A stretch of DNA of 64,000 bases from JAWRCU01 sp033542235. Its GTDB lineage: Bacteria; Pseudomonadota; Alphaproteobacteria; Rhizobiales; Rhizobiaceae. The notes beneath the pieces are model-generated. The model saw nothing but the letters and a program-made list of their open reading frames with translations. It did not search any database and was not told the DNA's origin. The stretch lies in contig NZ_JAWRCU010000007.1 in the NCBI RefSeq assembly GCF_033542235.1, positions 223,110 through 287,109 of the forward strand. Direction: 5' to 3'. Shown here piece after piece: positions 53,428 through 61,756 of this stretch (position 1 is the first letter of the stretch; each line of letters starts with the position of its first letter). A program made the translations under genes and the position numbers.

Positions 53428-53787
53428 ATGCAAAGACTGGTCAAGGCGTTCTTCAATTCGGTTCGGGCTTTCAATGTGCTTATCCGCACCGAAAAGGCTT
53501 TCCAGCAGGAAATCGCCCTGCTCGTCCTGGCGCTGCCGCTCGGCTGGTTCCTTTCTTCGAGCTGGAGCGGGTATGCGCTGCTCATCGGTGCAGTGCTCGT
53601 GCTTGTCATGGTGGAAGTGCTCAACACCGGGATCGAAGCCGCTTGCGATGCTATCTCGCGCGAGTTCCACGTGGATATTCAGCTCGCTAAAGACTGCGGA
53701 TCGCTGGCTGTTCTGATCTCGGTGATCCTGGTCGCTGGCGTCTGGGGGATAGCGCTGATCGAGCGCATCATCGGCACGCCGATTTAG
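53428..53787 (+). CDS. dgkA: Diacylglycerol kinase (prokaryotic DgkA type)
   Basis: 119 residues with an N-terminal amphipathic helix (VKAFFNSVRAFNVLIRTEKAFQQE) and three membrane helices. The catalytic block with MVEVLNTGIEAACDAI (Glu and Asn of the active site) is intact. It phosphorylates diacylglycerol in the inner membrane, recycling lipid from membrane-derived oligosaccharide and osmoregulated glucan synthesis. The ATG at 53428 gives the family length; a longer start (53386) is not needed. Confidence 0.9.
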   Translation: MQRLVKAFFNSVRAFNVLIRTEKAFQQEIALLVLALPLGWFLSSSWSGYALLIGAVLVLVMVEVLNTGIEAACDAISREFHVDIQLAKDCGSLAVLISVILVAGVWGIALIERIIGTPI

Positions 53788-53832
53788 AGCAATTGCCGGA
53801 CAATTGAGGGCCGGTTTAGGGTCCGCAATTGC
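53785..53832. terminator. Palindromic element between dgkA and DedA genes
   Basis: GCAATTGCCGGAC (53789-53801) is complemented by GTCCGCAATTGC (53821-53832), one base missing, with a 19-base loop. The TAG of dgkA (53785-53787) touches it. It lies between convergent genes and may act as a two-way terminator; it also has the form of common rhizobial intergenic repeats. Confidence 0.5.
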
Positions 53833-53857
53833 GCAAAAACCAAGACATGGGTTCAGC

Positions 53858-54448
53858 TCAGGAAATCTCCCTCCGCGCTGCGCGCCGGCTGGAGAAGTGC
53901 GCCACGCCCCATCCAAGCGCTGCAACCGCGAGGCCGATGCCGAGCGCGATCAGGAGCCGCTCGTGCTTGTGGAGGGCCGCTCCCATCATTTGCTCGGCGC
54001 CGAGGCCGAAGACATAGCCGATCGTACAGAACAATGTGGCCCAGATCGCTGAAGAGACGACGTTGAGAAAGACGAATTTCGGCAGCGCAATTCCGGACAG
54101 GCCAGCCGCGACGCCGCCGACCAGGCGGAAGCCGTAAGCATAGCGGTTGAGGAGCACGTAGGCGGCTGGATGTTCCTGCACCAGCCTGAAGGCGCGATCG
54201 AAGCCTGGCCAGTTGCGCAATCCAGTCACGAAGCGCGTCTCGGAGAAGTGCCGGCCCGCCAGGAAAAAGAGTGTGTCTCCGCCGAAGGCGCCGAGGAATG
54301 TGGCCGCAATTGCCTGCCATGTCACGAAGATGCGCTGATGCGCGAAGAAACCGGCGAGGATCGCGGCGCTTTCACCCTCTGCAAGCGAGCCGAGAAAGAC
54401 GGCGATGAGGCCATATTTCTCGACGAGAAGATGGATGGTTTCGGTCAT
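53858..54448 (-). CDS. DedA-family membrane protein
   Basis: 196 residues with about five membrane segments. DedA/VTT features are present: the re-entrant GGDTLFFLAGRHF, NRYAYGFRLVGGVAAGLS (with the conserved Arg and Gly), and the end of the SNARE-associated Golgi domain. These proteins are linked to membrane lipid (undecaprenyl- or phospholipid) flipping and proton-motive-force upkeep. Its ATG overlaps the stop of the DUF1003 gene upstream by four bases, so the two are coupled. Confidence 0.88.
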   Translation of the reverse strand: MTETIHLLVEKYGLIAVFLGSLAEGESAAILAGFFAHQRIFVTWQAIAATFLGAFGGDTLFFLAGRHFSETRFVTGLRNWPGFDRAFRLVQEHPAAYVLLNRYAYGFRLVGGVAAGLSGIALPKFVFLNVVSSAIWATLFCTIGYVFGLGAEQMMGAALHKHERLLIALGIGLAVAALGWGVAHFSSRRAARREIS

Positions 54449-55011
54449 CCGGCCATTTCGCCGCTGCTGGGTTCACGGCCAGCTATTCGCGCGATCTCAT
54501 CGACGATCCGGCGGATGTCTTCATGGATAGCCACGATCTCCTGATGGCGCAGTTCGTCGAGCTTTTCATGCAGGGCCATGATCTCGATCTCGGCTTTCAG
54601 GTTCACCTCGTAGTCGTGCGTGGCATCGATCCGGTCGCGTTCGGCCTGCCGGTTCTGCGACATCATGATGATGGGCGCCTGCAGGGCGGCGATCATCGAC
54701 AGCACGAGATTGAGGAAGATGAAGGGATACGGGTCGAAGCTCCCTACGCCGAGCAGCCATGCGTTGAGCAGCGTCCAGGCCAGTAGGAAGACTATGAAGC
54801 CGATGATGAAGTTCCATGAGCCGCCGATCCGGGCGATCGCATCGGCGAGCCGGTCGCCGGTCGACAGCTCAGTTTTCAGGGCACGGTTAGTGTCACGCGA
54901 TAGGGTAAATCGTTCCGCCGCACTCTTGAGGACATTCTGTTCGATCTTGCTCAGATGCGAAATGTCGCGCTTCAGCCAGTGCGCCGCCAGTTCGGCCGCG
55001 TTCCTTCTCAT
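54445..55011 (-). CDS. DUF1003 membrane protein
   Basis: 188 residues from the ATG at 55011; further upstream codons (to 55200) lie in another gene's region. DUF1003 features: GGSWNFIIGFIVFLLAWTL and YPFIFLNLVLSMIAALQAPI (two membrane helices, about 78-133), then MMSQNRQAERDRIDA and a long cytoplasmic C-terminal coiled coil. The function is unknown. Divergent from the TagI-type glycosylase gene (97 bases between starts) and coupled to the DedA gene downstream. Confidence 0.88.
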   Translation of the reverse strand: MRRNAAELAAHWLKRDISHLSKIEQNVLKSAAERFTLSRDTNRALKTELSTGDRLADAIARIGGSWNFIIGFIVFLLAWTLLNAWLLGVGSFDPYPFIFLNLVLSMIAALQAPIIMMSQNRQAERDRIDATHDYEVNLKAEIEIMALHEKLDELRHQEIVAIHEDIRRIVDEIARIAGREPSSGEMAG

Positions 55012-55108
55012 CGGTCCACCCACGCTCTTTCGTACGGTTGCTTCTGCGTTCAATATACGAGCAATGCCGCGGCCGTCACGGCAGAGAAAAGATGTGAGGA
55101 GGAGGAAC

Positions 55109-55822
55109 ATGCCCCGGTTTGCAGAGATCAGGGCGCGCGCAGCCAAGCGGAAGGGCGGTGAGGCGATCCTGGAGTCGCTGCTCGGAGCGGTGCCCGACAA
55201 TCAGGCGCTCGCCAAGGTTACGGACGACCGCATCCTGTCGACCATGGCGGAGCGCATCTTTGCCGCCGGCTTCGTCTGGCGTGTCATCGAACAGAAATGG
55301 CCGGGCTTCGAAGCGGCGTTCCAAGGCTTCGAGCCGAAAACCCTACTCTTCCAGCCGGACGAGTTCTGGGAGGGGCTGACGCGGGACGATCGGATCGTCA
55401 GGAACCCGCAAAAGATCAGATCGGTGCGCGACAACGCTGCCTTCGTCGATCGCGTGTCGGAGGAGCACGGGAGCTTCGGCAAATTCCTTGCCGCCTGGCC
55501 CGCCGATGATCAGGTCGGCCTAACGGCCTGGCTTGCCAAGCATGGCAGTCGGCTCGGCGGCAACACTGGGCAGTATCTGCTGCGCTGGCTGGGCTGGGAC
55601 ACTTTCATCCTGTCCAGCGACATGGTGCTCGCCCTGCGCGACGCTGGCCTCGAGATCGGGGAAAATCCATCGTCAAAGAAGGATCTTGCCGCAATCCAGG
55701 CGCAGATCAACAACTGGGCTCAGGAATCCGGTCTGCCGCGGGCGCATATCTCGCGAATCCTGGCCTTTTCGATCGGCGCGAACCGCTCGCCCGACGAGTT
55801 GAAGGCCTATATAGGAGAATAG
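55109..55822 (+). CDS. DNA-3-methyladenine glycosylase I-like protein
   Basis: 237 residues from the ATG at 55109 with GGAGGAGGA immediately upstream. The core of the Tag fold is recognisable: FAAGFVWRVIEQKWPGFEAA, KIRSVRDNAAFVDRV and QYLLRWLGWDTFILSSDMV, but it is longer than TagI and lacks its usual C-terminal zinc-binding cysteine pair as far as I can see, so it belongs to the sibling 3-methyladenine glycosylase I-like group. Likely removes alkylated adenine from DNA. Confidence 0.8.
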   Translation: MPRFAEIRARAAKRKGGEAILESLLGAVPDNQALAKVTDDRILSTMAERIFAAGFVWRVIEQKWPGFEAAFQGFEPKTLLFQPDEFWEGLTRDDRIVRNPQKIRSVRDNAAFVDRVSEEHGSFGKFLAAWPADDQVGLTAWLAKHGSRLGGNTGQYLLRWLGWDTFILSSDMVLALRDAGLEIGENPSSKKDLAAIQAQINNWAQESGLPRAHISRILAFSIGANRSPDELKAYIGE

Positions 55823-55862
55823 CGACATTGCGCGGCTACCGGCGCCACGCTACATCCGCGGC

Positions 55863-57539
55863 ATGACCACGCTTCCCGACATTCTCCGCATTGCCGTCGC
55901 CCAACTCAACCCGATTGTCGGCGACGTGACCGGCAATCTCGCCAAGGCGCGCGAGGCGCGTGCCGACGCAGCGCGGCAGGGGGCCGACCTCGTTCTCTTC
56001 ACCGAGCTGTTCATCGCCGGCTACCCGCCTGAGGATCTGGTCCTGAAGCCCGCCTTCCTGCGTGCCTGCGAGCGGGCGGCTGAGACGCTGATCGCCGACA
56101 CCGCCGACGGCGGGCCTGGCATCGTGGTCGGCACGCCGCTCAAGCGTCCGAGCGGCGTTCATAACTCGATCGTCTTCGCCGATGCCGGCAAGAAGCTCGC
56201 CGAGCGCTACAAGCTCGACCTGCCCAATTACGGCGAATTCGACGAGAAGCGAGTCTTCCAGGCCGGGCCGGAAATGCCCGGCCCCGTCAATTTTCGCGGG
56301 GTGAGGATCGGCGTCCCGATCTGCGAGGATATCTGGGGCGATCTCGCCGTGTGCGAAACGCTGGCCGAGAGCGGCGCCGAGATATTGCTCGTTCCGAATG
56401 GCTCGCCCTATTACCGCGGCAAGGTGGACGTTCGACACCAGGTCGTCATCAGGCAGGTGATCGAGAGCGGCCTGCCCGTCCTCTACGCCAACCAGCTCGG
56501 CGGACAGGACGAACTCGTCTTCGACGGAGCCTCCTTTGCCATCAATGCCGACAAGTCGCTCGCCTTCCAGATGAGCCAGTTCGAGGAGACGGTGTCCGTC
56601 TCGACCTGGAGAAGAGAAGGCGATGCATGGCGATGCGCCGCCGGTCCGATGTCGAAGATTCCTGAGAAGGAAGAGGCCGACTACCGGGCCTGCATGCTGG
56701 GGCTGCGCGACTACGTCAACAAGAACGGCTTCAAGAACGTCGTGCTCGGCATGTCCGGCGGCATCGATTCCGCCCTTTGCGCCGCACTGGCGGTCGATGC
56801 GCTCGGCGAGGAGCGCGTGCGCACGATCATGATGCCCTATCGCTACACCTCGGCGGATTCGCTCAAGGATGCCGAAGACTGTGCGCGCGCGCTCGGCTGC
56901 CGCTATGACATCGTGCCGATTTTCGAGCCGGTGGAAGGCTTTTCACATGCGCTGACGCAGATCTTCGACGGCACGCCGCCCGGCATCACGGAGGAGAACC
57001 TGCAGAGCCGTGCGCGCGGCACCATTCTGATGGCGATCTCCAACAAGTTCGGCTCGATGGTCGTGACGACAGGCAACAAGTCGGAGATGTCGGTCGGCTA
57101 CGCCACGCTCTACGGCGATATGAATGGCGGCTTCAATCCGATCAAGGACCTCTACAAGATGCAGGTCTATGCCCTGTCGCGGTGGAGGAACGAGCATGTG
57201 CCGCCAGGCGCGTTCGGGGCGTCGGGGATCGTGATCCCGCCGAACATCATCGACAAGGCGCCGTCGGCCGAATTGCGCGAGAACCAGACCGACCAGGATT
57301 CGCTGCCGCCCTATCCGGTGCTCGACGACATATTGGAAGGCCTCGTGGAGAACGAGATGGATGTCGGCGCGATCGTTGCCAAGGGCCATGACCGGGCGAC
57401 GGTCGAGCGCGTCGAGCAGCTGCTCTACATTGCCGAATACAAGCGGCGGCAGGCGGCGCCGGGCGTGAAGATCACCAAGAAGAATTTCGGCCGCGACAGG
57501 CGCTACCCGATTACAAACCGGTTCCGGGATCGTAGCTGA
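55863..57539 (+). CDS. nadE: NAD+ synthase, glutamine-hydrolysing
   Basis: 558 residues in two domains. Residues about 8-260 are a CN-hydrolase amidotransferase (Glu48 in TELFIAGYPPEDL, Lys region in KLDLPNYGEFDEKRVF, nucleophile Cys in GVPICEDIWGD). Residues about 285-540 are the NAD synthase with P-loop GMSGGIDSALCAA and TGNKSEMSVGYATLYGDM. Ammonia from glutamine is channelled to convert nicotinate adenine dinucleotide to NAD+ with ATP. Length is that of the shorter bacterial glutamine-dependent form. Confidence 0.96.
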   Translation: MTTLPDILRIAVAQLNPIVGDVTGNLAKAREARADAARQGADLVLFTELFIAGYPPEDLVLKPAFLRACERAAETLIADTADGGPGIVVGTPLKRPSGVHNSIVFADAGKKLAERYKLDLPNYGEFDEKRVFQAGPEMPGPVNFRGVRIGVPICEDIWGDLAVCETLAESGAEILLVPNGSPYYRGKVDVRHQVVIRQVIESGLPVLYANQLGGQDELVFDGASFAINADKSLAFQMSQFEETVSVSTWRREGDAWRCAAGPMSKIPEKEEADYRACMLGLRDYVNKNGFKNVVLGMSGGIDSALCAALAVDALGEERVRTIMMPYRYTSADSLKDAEDCARALGCRYDIVPIFEPVEGFSHALTQIFDGTPPGITEENLQSRARGTILMAISNKFGSMVVTTGNKSEMSVGYATLYGDMNGGFNPIKDLYKMQVYALSRWRNEHVPPGAFGASGIVIPPNIIDKAPSAELRENQTDQDSLPPYPVLDDILEGLVENEMDVGAIVAKGHDRATVERVEQLLYIAEYKRRQAAPGVKITKKNFGRDRRYPITNRFRDRS

Positions 57540-57548
57540 GCAGACGTC

Positions 57549-57950
57549 ATGGCCGACATAGAAATCAGCTACGATCTGGCGCGGCTCGATTTCGAGCGGA
57601 CGTCACAGCTCATCAAGTCGAGCTACTGGGGCGGTGCACGCACCGACGAACTGAACCGCCGTGCCTTCGCCAATTCGATCTGTGCGATCGCGCTCATCGA
57701 CGGAACGCAGGTCGGTTTCGGGCGTGCTTCCGGCGACCGCTCCGTGTTTGCCCGCATCTCGGATCTCATCGTGTGGCCGGACCATCGCGGCAAGGGTATC
57801 GGCAAGCGGCTGGTAAGCGCGCTCCTGGACCATCCGGAACTCGCGACAGTCGGCACGTGGAGTCTGAATACAGCAGACGCACACGGTCTCTACGAGCGCT
57901 TCGGCTTTGTCCGCGAGGACACTGTGAACGCGATGGTGTTGAGGCGCTAA
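57549..57950 (+). CDS. GNAT-family N-acetyltransferase
   Basis: 133 residues. The acetyl-CoA-binding motif A reads DLIVWPDHRGKGIGKRLVSALL (about 74-95), followed by the GNAT C-terminal LYERFGFVRED. It may acetylate a small amine or protein; the substrate is unknown. The gene follows nadE with nine bases between stop and ATG, so it is probably co-transcribed. Confidence 0.88.
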   Translation: MADIEISYDLARLDFERTSQLIKSSYWGGARTDELNRRAFANSICAIALIDGTQVGFGRASGDRSVFARISDLIVWPDHRGKGIGKRLVSALLDHPELATVGTWSLNTADAHGLYERFGFVREDTVNAMVLRR

Positions 57951-58057
57951 ACCGGCAGGCAAGTGGCTGGCTTATTATTTTCGTTGTTGTACCCCCTTGG
58001 CGAACAGTGTTGCGCCGACTATAAGCACCATTTCGTTTGACCTTGGAGGAGATAAGA

Positions 58058-58117
58058 ATGCGTGCATTCTCTTCATTGCTTCAAGGCGGCGCCATGATCG
58101 CGGGTTGCATGCGTTAG
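58058..58117 (+). CDS. Putative 19-residue leader peptide
   Basis: An ATG with a near-perfect Shine-Dalgarno (GGAGGAGATAAGA directly upstream) opens a 19-codon frame, MRAFSSLLQGGAMIAGCMR, ending in TAG at 58115. It is followed by alternative hairpins and, 178 bases later, by an ABC exporter gene with only a weak ribosome-binding site of its own. Strength of the site and position suggest a translated regulatory leader; the peptide itself matches nothing I know. Confidence 0.5.
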   Translation: MRAFSSLLQGGAMIAGCMR

Positions 58118-58295
58118 GTCCTTCGCGACCGTTCAGCAGCACCTGATCCGAGGCGGCCGCCGCTTGGGCTTTGTCCGCGAAGGCGGACCGGTTCGAGTGT
58201 TCGACGGCGCCGCCGCTCCTCACGGGGCTCCGCTCCGGTAATTTCACAAATTTGCAGTTCCGGGACCGGACGGCTTCAAGTCTCCGGCAGATACA
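58118..58295 (+). promoter_or_regulatory. Candidate attenuator between leader peptide and ABC exporter
   Basis: CCTTCGCG (58120-58127), right after the leader stop, can pair with CGCGAAGG (58176-58183); the same right arm is also part of a perfect hairpin GTCCGC-GAAG-GCGGAC (58173-58188). The two structures exclude each other, the arrangement of ribosome-stalling attenuators. The rest of the 57951-58295 interval shows no gene. Confidence 0.4.
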
Positions 58296-60101
58296 ATGGC
58301 TTCCTTTCGAAGATCGTCGCGCGGCGGCGCGTTCCGCAGCGTCCTTGGTTTCACCTTTACGCACTGGCGCCGGCAGCCGGGCCGGCTCACCGTCATCATG
58401 ATGGCGGTGTTGTTGTCGACGCTCGCAGATGTGCTGACGCCGCTCTATTCCGGCCGGCTCGTTGATGCTGTCGCCAGCGGAGCGGCGAGCGATCTGGCGA
58501 TCTGGAATACGGCTGTGGCCGCCTTCGTGACCCTTGTCGCTCTGGCGCTCGGCACGATCGTGTTGCGGCACATTGCCTTCATGGGGATCATCGACCTGAC
58601 GCTCAAGATGATGTCCGACATCGCCGCCGACGCTTTCCATCGCGTGCAGCGCTTCTCGACCGACTGGCACGCCAACAACTTTGCCGGCTCGACCGTGCGC
58701 AAGATCACGCGCGGCATGTGGGCGCTCGATCTGCTCAACGACACGATCCTCGTCGCTCTACTGCCTTCAATCGTCATGCTTGTCGGCTCGACCATCCTGC
58801 TCGGCTGGTACTGGCCGATGATGGGGGTGATCGTGGCGGTGGGCTCGCTCGTCTATATCGGGCTCACCGTAGCGCTGTCGCTCAGCTATGTGGCGCCGGC
58901 CGCGAGCCTCGCCAATGCCTGGGATACCAAGCTTGGCGGCTCGCTCGCCGATGCCGTCAGCTGCAGCTCGGTAGTCAAGGCTTTCGGTGCGGAGGCGCGC
59001 GAAGACACGAGATTCGCGAACGTCGTCGCCAAATGGCGCGGCCGTACGCGCCGGACCTGGGTGCGCGGCACGGTGAATGGGACGACACAGGGCACGACGC
59101 TGCTCCTACTGCGCACGGCAATCATCGGCTTTGCGCTGCTGCTGTGGTCGGGCGGGCAGGCGAGTGCGGGCGACATTACCTTCGTGCTCACATCCTTCTT
59201 CCTGCTACAGGGCTATCTGCGCGATGTCGGCATGCACATCCGCAACCTGCAGCGCTCGGTGAACGATATGGAGGAGCTTGTCGACATCCAGGCACAGCCG
59301 CTCGGCGTTGCCGACTCGTCGGACGCGCTGCCGATCCGGATACGCAAGGGCGGCATACGCTTCGAGAACGTCACCTTCCACTATGGCAGCCATTTGCTTC
59401 CGCTCTATCGTGACTTCTCGGTTTCGATCCGTCCGGGCGAGCGCGTCGGTCTCGTCGGCCATTCGGGCTCCGGCAAGACCACTTTCGTCAAGCTGATCCA
59501 GCGGCTGTATGACGTGAATGGCGGGCGTATCCTGATCGACGGCCAGGATATCGCTCACGCCGCGCAGGCGTCACTCAGATCCCAGATCGCCATCGTGCAG
59601 CAGGAGCCGATCCTGTTCCACCGCTCGCTCGCTGAGAACATCGCCTATGCCCGGCCCGGCGCCAGCCAGGCCGAGATCGAGCATGCGGCAAAGCAGGCGA
59701 GCGCGCACGACTTCATCATGCGGCTGCCGAAGGGCTATGGGACACTCGTCGGCGAGCGGGGCGTGAAGCTTTCCGGCGGCGAGCGTCAGCGCGTGGCGAT
59801 CGCGCGCGCCTTCCTCGCGAATGCGCCGATCCTCATTCTCGACGAGGCGACATCGAGCCTCGATTCGGAATCGGAGCAGCTCATCCAGAAGGCGATGGAG
59901 CGACTGATGGTTGGCCGCACGACCTTGGTCATCGCGCACCGGCTGTCCACGGTGAAGTCGCTCGACCGGCTGCTCGTCTTCGACCGGGGCCGCATCGCCG
60001 AGGAAGGCAGGCACGAAGAGCTGATCAAGCTGGAGGGCGGCATCTATCGGCGGCTGTTCGAGCGCCAAGCACTGGAGCTCGTGAGCGGGCTAGTGTCGTG
60101 A
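58296..60101 (+). CDS. ABC exporter (fused membrane and ATPase domains)
   Basis: 601 residues. Residues about 25-335 are a six-helix ABC transporter membrane domain; residues about 350-595 the ATPase with Walker A GHSGSGKTT, signature LSGGERQRVAIARAF, Walker B ILILDEATSSLD and the switch His in AHRLSTV. Homodimeric exporters of this kind move lipids, drugs or peptides outward; the substrate is not evident. The last codons and the stop lie in a palindromic mini-element, so the C-terminal tail ...LVS is supplied by that repeat. Confidence 0.92.
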   Translation: MASFRRSSRGGAFRSVLGFTFTHWRRQPGRLTVIMMAVLLSTLADVLTPLYSGRLVDAVASGAASDLAIWNTAVAAFVTLVALALGTIVLRHIAFMGIIDLTLKMMSDIAADAFHRVQRFSTDWHANNFAGSTVRKITRGMWALDLLNDTILVALLPSIVMLVGSTILLGWYWPMMGVIVAVGSLVYIGLTVALSLSYVAPAASLANAWDTKLGGSLADAVSCSSVVKAFGAEAREDTRFANVVAKWRGRTRRTWVRGTVNGTTQGTTLLLLRTAIIGFALLLWSGGQASAGDITFVLTSFFLLQGYLRDVGMHIRNLQRSVNDMEELVDIQAQPLGVADSSDALPIRIRKGGIRFENVTFHYGSHLLPLYRDFSVSIRPGERVGLVGHSGSGKTTFVKLIQRLYDVNGGRILIDGQDIAHAAQASLRSQIAIVQQEPILFHRSLAENIAYARPGASQAEIEHAAKQASAHDFIMRLPKGYGTLVGERGVKLSGGERQRVAIARAFLANAPILILDEATSSLDSESEQLIQKAMERLMVGRTTLVIAHRLSTVKSLDRLLVFDRGRIAEEGRHEELIKLEGGIYRRLFERQALELVSGLVS

Positions 60102-60165
60102 TTTCGAAGTTCGCCTCATTTTGATATCAGGCTCTGAGCGAACTTCGAAATCAAAACGACACTAG
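60090..60165. repeat. Palindromic mini-element 1 (76 bp) with CTAGTGTC ends
   Basis: Left arm 60090-60114 (CTAGTGTCGTGATTTCGAAG then TTCGC) is the inverse of the right arm 60138-60165 except for three extra bases. It contains the stop codon of the ABC exporter gene. Confidence 0.75.
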
Positions 60166-60178
60166 AATCAAAAACTTG

Positions 60179-60251
60179 CTAGTGTCCCAATTCTGAAATT
60201 CGCTCTGAGCTCTATATCCAACTCGTGCGAATTTCAGAATTGGGACACTAG
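60179..60251. repeat. Palindromic mini-element 2 (73 bp), same family
   Basis: A perfect 25-base inverted repeat (60179-60203 and 60227-60251) with the same CTAGTGTC termini and a similar GCTCTGAGC core as element 1, which lies 13 bases to the left. Together they form two tandem hairpins between the exporter gene and gltX. Confidence 0.8.
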
Positions 60252-60313
60252 CGTAGTCTCGCCGGCCCGACCTCTGCTTGCCAACGTCCGTCACCTTCGC
60301 TACCTCCACCGCC

Positions 60314-61687
60314 ATGACCGTCACCGTCAGATTTGCGCCGTCGCCGACCGGCAATATCCATATCGGCAACGCGCGTACCGCGCTCTTCAACTGGCTTTAT
60401 GCCTTGAAGAACCGCGGACGTTTCATCCTGCGCTTCGACGATACGGACGTGGCGCGCTCGCGGCAGGAATATGTCGACCAGATCCAGAAGGATCTGCACT
60501 GGCTGGGCATCCACGCAGACGTGATGGTCCACCAGTCGGCGCGCTTCGACACCTATGCCGCGGCCGTCGAGCGGCTGAAGGCGGCCGGCGTGCTCTATCC
60601 TTGCTACGAGACGCCGGAGGAACTGGAGCTCAAGCGCAAGATCCTGCTCTCGCGGCGGCTGCCGCCCGTCTATGGCCGCGAGGCGCTGAAGCTAAACGAG
60701 GCCGACCGAGCCAAGCTCGAGGCTGAAGGCCGCAAGCCGCACTGGCGCTTCCTCCTGCCGAACTTCGACGGCGACCCGTTTGCCCCTCGGCGCACCGATA
60801 TCGATTGGGACGATCTGGTGCGCGGACATGAGACCGTTGATCTCGCCTCAGTCTCCGACCCCGTCCTGGTGCGCGAGGACGGCAGCTATCTCTACACACT
60901 GCCTTCGGTGGCGGACGACATCGATCTCGGCATTTCGCACATCATCCGGGGCGACGATCACGTCACCAACACGGGCGTGCAGATCGCGCTGTTCAGGGCG
61001 CTGGGCAGCGAAGCGCCGGCCTTCGGTCACCACAACCTGCTCACCACCGCCTCCGGCGAGGGCCTCTCCAAACGCACGGGCGCGCTATCGATAGCCAGCT
61101 TGAAAGAATCAGGCATCGAGCCGATGGCGATTGCCTCGCTCGCGGTGCTGATCGGCACGTCGGAGAGCGTGTCGGCGATGCCCTCGATGGAGGCCCTTGC
61201 CGAGCATTTTGATCTTTCGGCCACCTCGAAATCAGCCTCGAAGTTCGATCCGGTGGAGCTCACCGTCCTCAACAAGGTGCTGCTCCACCAGATGCCTTTC
61301 GAGGAAGCCAGGAACCGCCTTCATGCGATCGGCGTGTCAGATGACAAGGCCGAGGCATTCTGGCTGGCGGTGCGCGGCAATCTGGACGTGTTGCCGGATG
61401 CAGCGCGCTGGTGGCGGATCGTTTCGGCTGGCCCCGAAGCGCTCCCGGAGCTGTCCGACGAGGATCGCGACTTCGTACGCAGCGCCTTTGATTTCCTGCC
61501 GCCCGAACCCTGGGATCGGGGAACCTGGAAGAGCTGGACCGACACGGTCAAGCAGGCGACTGACCGCAAGGGCAGGGCGCTCTATCACCCCTTGAGGGTC
61601 GCGCTCACCGGCCTTTCTGCGGGCCCGGAGCTTTCAGACCTGTTGCCGCTTATTGGTCGGGAAGGGGTGTTGGCTCGGCGACCATGA
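60314..61687 (+). CDS. gltX: Glutamyl-tRNA synthetase (GltX2-type)
   Basis: 457 residues from the ATG at 60314; the preceding 12 in-frame codons are not homologous. The class I HIGH motif is HIGN in FAPSPTGNIHIGNARTALF and the KMSKS equivalent is degenerate, GLSKRTG. Alphaproteobacteria lacking glutaminyl-tRNA synthetase carry two such enzymes; this shorter form with a degenerate KMSKS fits the second, which may specialise in charging tRNA-Gln with glutamate for the amidotransferase route. That specialisation is inferred. Confidence 0.9.
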   Translation: MTVTVRFAPSPTGNIHIGNARTALFNWLYALKNRGRFILRFDDTDVARSRQEYVDQIQKDLHWLGIHADVMVHQSARFDTYAAAVERLKAAGVLYPCYETPEELELKRKILLSRRLPPVYGREALKLNEADRAKLEAEGRKPHWRFLLPNFDGDPFAPRRTDIDWDDLVRGHETVDLASVSDPVLVREDGSYLYTLPSVADDIDLGISHIIRGDDHVTNTGVQIALFRALGSEAPAFGHHNLLTTASGEGLSKRTGALSIASLKESGIEPMAIASLAVLIGTSESVSAMPSMEALAEHFDLSATSKSASKFDPVELTVLNKVLLHQMPFEEARNRLHAIGVSDDKAEAFWLAVRGNLDVLPDAARWWRIVSAGPEALPELSDEDRDFVRSAFDFLPPEPWDRGTWKSWTDTVKQATDRKGRALYHPLRVALTGLSAGPELSDLLPLIGREGVLARRP

Positions 61688-61756
61688 GGGGCGGCAGGCT
61701 TGGGGCTCTCCTCCGTCCGTTTTCTGCATGAAGTGGATGCCTCTGGGAATACGCCG

